Shown in pieces: positions 7,761-12,413 of a stretch of 12,413 nucleotides of DNA (positions are counted from its first letter, which is position 1; every line of letters begins with the position of its first letter). Origin of the DNA: CAYYNQ01 sp964473105 (lineage in GTDB: Bacteria; Sumerlaeota; Sumerlaeia; MVZB01). The notes beneath the pieces were generated by a model. That model saw only the letters and a list, made by a program, of their open reading frames with translations, had not been told where the DNA came from and did no database searches. The stretch is taken from contig CAYYNQ010000092.1 in assembly GCA_964473105.1 (NCBI GenBank), forward strand, positions 1 through 12,413. Direction: 5' to 3'. The position numbers and the translations under genes were made by a program.

Positions 7761-8262
7761 GCACACTGACTCAACCTTGGGTGCTTCAAGGATCGCAGGC
7801 CGACGGGGCTGCATCAACGGGAACGGCTTCCCAACCGGACAAACATCCATTCTTCTAGGATCACCCTTCAACAAAGATTTTCCATCGGGCTGACCGGACC
7901 CGGTTAACTCATTCGATAGGGTTTGAATTCTCACCGCCCGGGGCAGGAAAGTAAAGCTCATTGAACCCCGTGAATCGAGAACATCATCAGCGATTCCGTG
8001 GGGGGCCGGGAAGCTGTTATTGACCGTCCCCTGCCCGCAAGGAGGTCACCGGTCACCCTCGGGCTCCAGGAGGGCATGATCCTGGGACGATGGAATGACT
8101 TCAACCAATCGGGAGCTTATAGCCATTGTTACCAGTAACCTGGAATTGTGTTCGGGCGAGTATCCGGCAAAGTACCGGTTCGGGTCATCCCGGGTCAACC
8201 TCCCGCTCGCCTACGCTGAACCCACCGCTTCCAAACTTTTGTCGCATTATCGGAAGCGATTG
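7761..8262. other. Divergent intergenic region, no gene supported
   Basis: This stretch separates the minus-strand phosphatase-like gene from the plus-strand secreted-protein gene. It contains a tandem 7-mer (GGTCACC at 8044-8050 and 8051-8057), a GTTAC-CA-GTAAC inverted repeat in the 8120s-8130s, and a nested fold at 8155-8211. In that fold GGCGAG (8155-8160) pairs with CTCGCC (8206-8211), enclosing CCGG/CCGG (8164-8178) and CGGG-TCAT-CCCG (8181-8192). Open frames here (for example 8095-8445) run across the promoter below and show no domain. Confidence 0.45.
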
Positions 8263-8271
8263 TGGTATAAT
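8263..8271 (+). promoter_or_regulatory. Extended -10 promoter for the secreted-protein gene
   Basis: TGGTATAAT matches the extended -10 consensus TGnTATAAT at every fixed position. No good -35 lies 17 bases upstream (TTGTCG at 8239-8244 is 21 away), which is usual for extended -10 promoters. Transcription would begin near 8278, giving a leader of about 170 bases before the ATG at 8447. Confidence 0.55.
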
Positions 8272-8277
8272 CGCCAC

Positions 8278-8446
8278 TTGAATCAAATGAATAATTCGGA
8301 TTCTGAATGCAAGGTGGATACGCCACGATTTGCATGGATGCCCAAGATGCATCGCCAGCCGAAGTCAACCCTCGGCAACGACCAACCATGCATGAACGAA
8401 TCCGATCGTGATTATCGGTATGCTCATCCAAGGGAGGATGTCTGAA
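8278..8446 (+). promoter_or_regulatory. Long 5' leader with several short hairpins and a strong ribosome-binding site
   Basis: Short perfect stems follow one another: GTGG/CCAC (8314-8326), GATGC/GCATC (about 8337-8353), GCCGA/TCGGC (8358-8376) and CCGAT/ATCGG (8402-8418). The leader ends in GGGAGGA (8432-8438), 8 bases before the ATG at 8447. That ribosome-binding site decides the start against the in-frame ATGs at 8408 and 8438. I could not match the leader to a known riboswitch class. Confidence 0.4.
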
Positions 8447-9343
8447 ATGAGAAAGCTCTCAACCTTGCTCGTTGCGTTCACATGCATGGGCAGTCTGGCC
8501 ATGGCCGAACCGATCCCCGCCGGCGGTGGATCATATATTATGATGGATGACTTTGACACCGGACAGCCCACGGACTACTGGGAAGGCTCCTGCGAAAGCT
8601 GCGGCACGTGCTGCTCAGACGTCGGATATGTCCGGGGTGGCGCTGTCCCGGGCTCCGAGGGTAATGGCGAGTGGGAACACTGGCACAAACCCCAAAGCGG
8701 CACCGGAGTCCGCGCCGACGGAAACGGCAATATTGAGATGGAGATGTTAACTCCCCCCTGGAAAACCTACATTGATAACCGTGTCAACGGCACGTCGATC
8801 CTGGCTGGCAACTCTTACGCGATAATCTGCAGCCTAACAATGCCGGCCGACGGGAGCGGCGGCATGTTTTTTGGATTCAGCAACCCCCCTGGCACCTTCA
8901 ATAAAGGCATCAAGTGTGTGGACGGCTCGATCTATTGGGCCCAGGACGACGATACCAGTGGAAACATCTGGGTCGGCGCGACCGCCAATGACGTGGATAC
9001 CGGCGCGACCTACACGCCCGGCGAACAGTTCAGCGTGTCGTTCTATATCGGCACCACCGGCAACCTCACAATCTGGCGGCACACCGGGGCGATGAAGAAT
9101 ACGAATGGGGCAGGCTGGGTCGATATCACCCCGACAGGAGTGTCCTATGACTATGCATCCAATATGCCCGCAACGGTGATCCCTTCACCCCCCTATGTCA
9201 AGAATATCGAGGTCATGTCGCTCCATACCATCAAGGCTGGCAGCGTCCTGGAGACCAGCCTGTGCGTCGTGGATTATCTGGCGTGGATTGAGGATCCCAT
9301 TCCCATGGTCCCGGTCGAGCTGAGCGAGTTCCTGCTCGAATAA
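8447..9343 (+). CDS. Secreted protein of unknown function with a C-x2-C-x2-CC cluster and PVELSEF tail
   Basis: I do not recognise the family. The 298-residue product starts with a clear signal peptide (MRKLSTLLVAFTCMGSLAMA, cleavage near residue 20). Next comes MMDDFDTGQPTDYWEG, an opening typical of concanavalin/LamG-like or carbohydrate-binding jelly-roll modules that begin with a DDF motif. Four cysteines cluster at C49, C52, C55 and C56 (SCESCGTCCSD); others are C128, C157 and C273. The body is Gly, Thr and Asn rich with alternating hydrophobics, as in an all-beta fold, and no catalytic motif is seen. It ends VPVELSEFLLE, closely like the last 11 residues of the beta-helix protein at 10883. 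The start is set by GGGAGGA at 8432-8438. A perfect extended -10 lies upstream and the gene appears monocistronic. A role as a surface or secreted binding protein is only an inference. Confidence 0.8.
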   Translation: MRKLSTLLVAFTCMGSLAMAEPIPAGGGSYIMMDDFDTGQPTDYWEGSCESCGTCCSDVGYVRGGAVPGSEGNGEWEHWHKPQSGTGVRADGNGNIEMEMLTPPWKTYIDNRVNGTSILAGNSYAIICSLTMPADGSGGMFFGFSNPPGTFNKGIKCVDGSIYWAQDDDTSGNIWVGATANDVDTGATYTPGEQFSVSFYIGTTGNLTIWRHTGAMKNTNGAGWVDITPTGVSYDYASNMPATVIPSPPYVKNIEVMSLHTIKAGSVLETSLCVVDYLAWIEDPIPMVPVELSEFLLE

Positions 9344-9420
9344 CCGGGCTCCGCTACGCGCCGTCCCCACTCACTGTAAAGGGTTCCAGAGTGTCACTGT
9401 CCCTGTGGACACCGCAGGAG

Positions 9421-9586
9421 GGAGGTGTCATCCCATGCGTCCTTGCTGCCATCTAGGGACTGAATCACAAACTGGAACAGAAGCAGGCTGAGATAGATCG
9501 GCTGAACGCACAACTGGCAGTCCCAGGGAAAGCTGTTCAAATCACTTGAGCAACGCCTGAGCGAGTTGGAGAGGGCCGACTCATAA
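9421..9586 (+). pseudogene. Remnant of a Peptidase_S74 / tail-fibre-type C-terminus
   Basis: Frame 1 reads GGVIPCVLAAI, a TAG at 9454-9456, then GLNHKLEQKQAEIDRLNAQL before leaving frame. Frame 2 continues with KLFKSLEQRLSELERADS and a TAA at 9584-9586. Ignoring the TAG and one frame change near 9520-9533, this reads as the end of a Peptidase_S74 (chaperone of endosialidase) protein, whose C-terminus typically has a (L/V)IP-x-L-x-AI(Q/K)-x-L segment followed by a coiled coil. The heptad pattern runs across both frames. At least two lesions mean it is not translated as such. Nothing recognisable of the rest of the gene is seen upstream, where the secreted-protein gene ends at 9343. Confidence 0.6.
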
Positions 9587-9590
9587 AGCT

Positions 9591-9713
9591 ATGGCCAAGG
9601 GGTTGGCATTCAAAAATTACCCGGGGAACCTGCAACCCCGGAAGCCTGATAACTTCCACATGGATACCGGAATTTCAGCCGCATTCCCCGAAACGGTTTC
9701 CCGGCACAGATGA
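9591..9713 (+). CDS. Short ORF just before, and in frame with, the acyltransferase (doubtful)
   Basis: An ATG at 9591 opens 40 codons to a TGA at 9711-9713, only 3 bases before the acyltransferase ATG and in the same frame. No ribosome-binding site precedes it (CATAAAGCT), and the peptide (starting MAKGLAFKNYPGNLQP) matches nothing I know. It might be a leader peptide that couples translation, or just an open stretch. Confidence 0.15.
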   Translation: MAKGLAFKNYPGNLQPRKPDNFHMDTGISAAFPETVSRHR

Positions 9714-9716
9714 ACC

Positions 9717-10850
9717 ATGACACTTGCCCCAGTCCGGCCTACATCGAGAGAAAATAACGCACCGGATGACCGGCTATCTCCATCACGCCGTCATGATGTC
9801 GATTGCCTGCGAACCCTCGCCCTCGGCCTGCTCATAATCTACCACGTCATGGTCAGCTTCCAGCCCTGGGCACCCTTGATTGGATTTCCCCGGAATGAGC
9901 CGTCGCTTGAGGGCCTGGGAGCCATCATGGGCGCCGTCAACATCTGGCGCATTCCCATTCTTTTCCTGATCTCGGGCATGGGCGTGCGCTTCGCCATGGA
10001 ACACCGCAACTGGAGACAACTGCTCAAGGACCGGACGATCCGGATTCTCGTGCCATTCGTCTCTGGGATCTTCCTGCTTGGCCCCATGCTCATGTCCATG
10101 GCCCGGCATCTGGGGTGGACGGCCCCATATCATCTCCACTTCTGGCACCTGTGGTTTCTCGCCAATATCTACCTTTATGTCCTGCTGCTCCTCCCAATCC
10201 TGGCATACCTCAGGAACCGCCCGGACAACGCCCTGCTGCGGCTGCTGTCATGGCTGTATCGCCGGCCGCCACGGGGGGTGGGCCTGATTTTCCTGGCCCT
10301 GCCGCTCATGGTTGAAGCATGGCTCGTTGACCCGAAATACTTCTCACTCTATGCACTTACCCCCCACGGCTTCTTCACGGGGATGATCTGCTTCCTCATC
10401 GGCTTTGTATCGATCTGCGTCAGGGATGATTTCTGGCGGGCGGCCGGGAAAATTCGCTGGGCTGCCCTGGCGGCGGGACTCTCGCTCTATCTGGTTCGAC
10501 TGCTGCGCTTCAAGCTGGAACCGGCATCCGGCCTGGAGACGTTGCCCAGCTGGCTGATTGCCTTTGAATCCATGAACTGGATGGTGGCCATTCTCGGCTT
10601 CGGGTCATGGCACCTCAACAAACCGTCCGCCACCTTGAGCTACTTCAGCGGGGCCGTCTACCCGGTTTACGTGGTCCACTTGCCGGTGCAGTTCATGATT
10701 GCCTTCCTTCTCTTTTCCCATGGCCTGCCGCCCCTCGCCAACCTGCTGTTGTTGACGGCAGGCACCTTCGGCATCAGCCTCCTGCTTTACGAATATATCC
10801 TCAGGCGGATAAAGTGGATCCGGCCGCTGTTTGGAATGAAGTTGACATGA
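9717..10850 (+). CDS. Membrane acyltransferase family 3 protein, OpgC-like
   Basis: This 377-residue integral membrane protein has about ten hydrophobic segments (for example 33-47, 79-90, 108-128, 145-164, 188-203, 221-234, 248-262, 312-334, 339-358). The first segment follows RHDVDCLRTLALGLLIIYH, the usual opening of acyltransferase family 3 (PF01757) with conserved Asp, Arg and His43. FWHLWFLANIYLY (142-154) is the family's H-x-WFL motif, and YPVYVVHLPV (315-324) the late conserved His motif. HLWFL plus the overall layout most resembles OpgC/MdoC-type enzymes, which transfer succinyl or other acyl groups to periplasmic glucans or surface polysaccharides. Donor and acceptor here are unknown. 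ATG 9717 is the first start after an in-frame TGA at 9711-9713, and its ribosome-binding site is poor. It converges on the beta-helix gene 32 bases downstream. Confidence 0.88.
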   Translation: MTLAPVRPTSRENNAPDDRLSPSRRHDVDCLRTLALGLLIIYHVMVSFQPWAPLIGFPRNEPSLEGLGAIMGAVNIWRIPILFLISGMGVRFAMEHRNWRQLLKDRTIRILVPFVSGIFLLGPMLMSMARHLGWTAPYHLHFWHLWFLANIYLYVLLLLPILAYLRNRPDNALLRLLSWLYRRPPRGVGLIFLALPLMVEAWLVDPKYFSLYALTPHGFFTGMICFLIGFVSICVRDDFWRAAGKIRWAALAAGLSLYLVRLLRFKLEPASGLETLPSWLIAFESMNWMVAILGFGSWHLNKPSATLSYFSGAVYPVYVVHLPVQFMIAFLLFSHGLPPLANLLLLTAGTFGISLLLYEYILRRIKWIRPLFGMKLT

Positions 10851-10882
10851 GAAGTGACCCGGGGCCGGAAAACCCCGCGCTG

Positions 10883-12313
10883 TCAGTCAATCACGAACCC
10901 GCTCAGCCCTATGGGGATGACGCTGGTTTCATGGGGGCCCATGTCAATGGCAATGCCCGTGATCCTCGGGTTGCTGTATAGATCCTTGTCGATACCGACC
11001 GGGAGCACGCTGTCATCCCCGGAGTTCACACATGGGGAATGGTCCTGGATCCGCAGGTCATCGTCGAGATTGCCCAGGATACCATCGGCCCCGTCCGGAT
11101 CCATAAACAGGGGATTGGCATCAATATTTCCGGCACCGGAATAACCACCTTGGATACAGCTGTAGGTGACGACCATATTCCCGCCCATACTCTCGATCTG
11201 GTCACCAACCGATACCGCACTGTTGCCCCATACAATACAATTGGTCAACTCCGGGCTGCCGCCATCATTGTAGATGCCCCCACCCCACTGGGCCGAGTTC
11301 CCCACCAGAGCGCAATTGATCAACTCGGGGCTGCTGCTCGAATCGCTATAGACAGCCCCGCCTGAACCATTCACGGATGTATTATTCGTCATCAACTGGC
11401 TGACCAATCTCGGCGAGCTTCCTTGGATGGCCCTGATCGCGCCACCGTTCCCATTGTTCGTATTCCCATGGAATATGCAGTTGACCAGCGTGGGACTGGC
11501 TCCGTCAACAAGCATGCCACCATCGACGGCGCCATGGACAAGGATATTCTCAAACACCGTCGCGTTGGTCTCGCCACTATCACAGACAATCACCGGCCCG
11601 GCTCCACCGCCCGTAAGCGTCACGGCCGGCATCCCGTTGCCATCAACTGCCCCCCGGATCGTCACGGCCTTTCCGCCAGAGTTGATGCTTTCCGCATAAG
11701 TGCCCGCGGGAAGCTCCATGGTCTCACCCCCTGACAAGCTGCTGAGCGCAGCCCCGATGGTGGTGTAACTCGTGATGACATTATCGATCTTGATCAGGGG
11801 CAACACCGCGGCAGTGCTGGAGAACTCCGATGTGTTGAAATTGGTCGCCCAATGTCCAGTGTTCGTTGCAGTCACCTTGGCACCTGCCGGAAGCGCCGCG
11901 GTAACGCTCCAGTTAGAAGCCCCGCCGGTCACCGAAACCTCGGCCACAAATTTTTCCCCCTGATTGCCACCGGTAATGAACAACTGGACGGTTGAATCAG
12001 CCCCCCCGAGGTTCGTATCCCCACCGGCTCCCGATGTCGTTACAGAACTGATGGTGGGTGCCGGGATATCTTCATTGCCAATTCCACCTGCACCGCATGT
12101 GGCCGACAGGACATTAATTTCAATCCCCCCGGATGTATTGTCATGAATGGAGTTCGTCATGATATGATTGTATTTGGGCAGGAATGCCCCGCACCCGCAT
12201 TCACCCACCAGGACACCATAACCCCCATTGTATGCGATCGAGTTGCCGAGATCCGGATCCGCCGGAGCCAGCCGCGGACTGCCAACAAGGTTGTTCTGGA
12301 ATCTACATCCCAA
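10883..12313 (-). CDS. Beta-helix surface protein with choice-of-anchor-Q end; N-terminus broken
   Basis: The 476 codons run from a TTG at 12311-12313 to the TGA at 10883-10885. The order is: the end of one right-handed beta-helix (1-68, NSIAYNGGYGVLV and NSIHDNTSGGIEIN); an Ig-like strand-rich domain (about 83-166, ending NTSEFSS as in many such proteins); a second pectate-lyase-like helix (about 175-400) opening with TIGAALSSLSGGETMELPAG and carrying coils of the type SPxLxNCxxxGN; and a choice-of-anchor-Q module (about 400-461: GNLDDDLRI, SPCVNSGDDS, NPRITGIAIDMGPHE). The tail is IPIGLSGFVID. No signal peptide precedes this, and the beta-helix begins at once, so the start is not natural: a TGA at 12317-12319 and a frame change near 12295 separate it from coding sequence upstream. 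It is probably a large secreted or surface protein. A carbohydrate-binding or structural role fits, and no enzyme active site is seen. Confidence 0.8.
   Translation of the reverse strand: MGCRFQNNLVGSPRLAPADPDLGNSIAYNGGYGVLVGECGCGAFLPKYNHIMTNSIHDNTSGGIEINVLSATCGAGGIGNEDIPAPTISSVTTSGAGGDTNLGGADSTVQLFITGGNQGEKFVAEVSVTGGASNWSVTAALPAGAKVTATNTGHWATNFNTSEFSSTAAVLPLIKIDNVITSYTTIGAALSSLSGGETMELPAGTYAESINSGGKAVTIRGAVDGNGMPAVTLTGGGAGPVIVCDSGETNATVFENILVHGAVDGGMLVDGASPTLVNCIFHGNTNNGNGGAIRAIQGSSPRLVSQLMTNNTSVNGSGGAVYSDSSSSPELINCALVGNSAQWGGGIYNDGGSPELTNCIVWGNSAVSVGDQIESMGGNMVVTYSCIQGGYSGAGNIDANPLFMDPDGADGILGNLDDDLRIQDHSPCVNSGDDSVLPVGIDKDLYSNPRITGIAIDMGPHETSVIPIGLSGFVID
11238..11500 (-). repeat. Degenerate DNA repeat encoding successive beta-helix coils
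   Basis: The blocks at 11238-11260 and 11313-11335 match at 20 of 23 bases and lie 75 bases (25 codons) apart. A more diverged copy is at 11478-11500, and a related one near 11393. They encode SPELTNC, SPELINC, SPTLVNC and SPRLVS, equivalent turns of the parallel beta-helix. The spacing in whole codons points to internal duplication of coils rather than a mobile repeat. Confidence 0.65.
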
Positions 12314-12412
12314 CCATCACCGCCCCAGGCCAAAACCCAAGAGCCCGCCCCAAGCATACTACACGAAGAGGTTTCCCTGGAAAACATTCATCACCTGGGG
12401 AACACCTGATGT
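12314..12412 (-). pseudogene. Upstream part of the beta-helix gene, out of frame (partial at the window edge)
   Basis: In the frame of the main ORF this stretch reads VMNVFQGNLF, then a TAG (12359-12361) and a TGA (12317-12319). The neighbouring frame reads WGGDGWDVDSR at 12295-12327, which joins naturally to NNLVGSP in the main frame if one base is restored near 12295. GNLxG, GGDGxxVxxxxNNLVG and AGN are the usual order of such beta-helix repeats, so coding continues beyond the window but is interrupted here by at least one indel. Confidence 0.5.
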
Positions 12413-12413
12413 T

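Noticed and set aside
7761..7961. 67-residue N-terminal extension of the phosphatase-like protein
   Set aside because: A full signal peptide starts at the methionine at 7760, and the extension is Pro/Arg-rich and unlike a coding N-terminus.
8044..8057. Tandem GGTCACC repeat
   Set aside because: Only two 7-base copies, no further copies or symmetry nearby; not enough for an operator or iteron call.
8095..8445. 116-codon plus-strand ORF in the divergent region
   Set aside because: It runs through the extended -10 promoter and the ribosome-binding site of the next gene, has no domain and no ribosome-binding site of its own.
10860..10877. CGGGG/CCCCG stem between the acyltransferase and beta-helix genes
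   Set aside because: Five base pairs, no T-run on either strand; could occur by chance in GC-rich DNA.
12143..12409. 88-codon plus-strand ORF opposite the beta-helix gene end
   Set aside because: It is antisense to a better-supported beta-helix coding sequence and reads as low-complexity Pro/Thr/Gln sequence with no domain.
1..12413. CRISPR array, tRNA, rRNA, insertion sequence or attachment site
   Set aside because: No regularly spaced repeats, cloverleaf-like segments, transposase motifs or paired terminal inverted repeats were found on reading either strand.

Overview
The window looks like environmental bacterial DNA, probably from a metagenome-assembled genome of a lineage rich in secreted polymer-degrading and beta-helix surface proteins (Planctomycetota, Verrucomicrobiota, Lentisphaerota, Sumerlaeota or Hydrogenedentota type). 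I infer this from the gene families: GH127/DUF1680-like hydrolase, purple-acid-phosphatase-like protein, choice-of-anchor-Q beta-helix protein. I cannot name a species. No rRNA, tRNA, CRISPR array, integrase or transposase was seen.

Layout. (1) Positions 1-2093 are visibly AT-rich. They hold a PD-(D/E)XK nuclease plus DUF2075 superfamily 1 helicase protein, of the kind often found among defence genes. Its N-terminal ~52 codons are in another frame, and one extra G in a GGG at 265-267 accounts for this. (2) From about 2440 the composition becomes more GC-rich. An exported amidase-signature enzyme (2441-4006, +) converges on an exported GH127-like hydrolase (4089-5972, -). (3) Upstream of that, also on the minus strand, lies an exported purple-acid-phosphatase-like protein (6297-7760). 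It keeps the metal-1 ligands but appears to have lost all three ligands unique to metal 2. (4) A divergent region of about 690 bases carries a perfect extended -10 promoter and a hairpin-rich leader. It drives a small secreted protein with a Cys-x2-Cys-x2-Cys-Cys cluster (8447-9343, +). (5) A decayed fragment of a Peptidase_S74/tail-fibre C-terminus (about 9421-9586) precedes an OpgC-like membrane acyltransferase (9717-10850, +). (6) A beta-helix surface protein with a choice-of-anchor-Q end (10883-12313, -) converges on the acyltransferase, and its N-terminal part is broken by a frame change near 12295.

How the genes relate. Strands alternate and gaps are long, so I see no convincing operon. 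The theme is export: four of the six full-size non-helicase products carry or imply export signals and a fifth is an integral membrane enzyme. The secreted 298-residue protein and the beta-helix protein end in nearly the same 11 residues (pattern [VI]-P-[VI]-x-L-S-x-F-[LV]-[LI]-[ED]-stop), which may be a shared sorting or anchoring tail. Three separate loci show frame lesions, so either gene decay or indel errors in the assembly must be considered before any of them is called dead.
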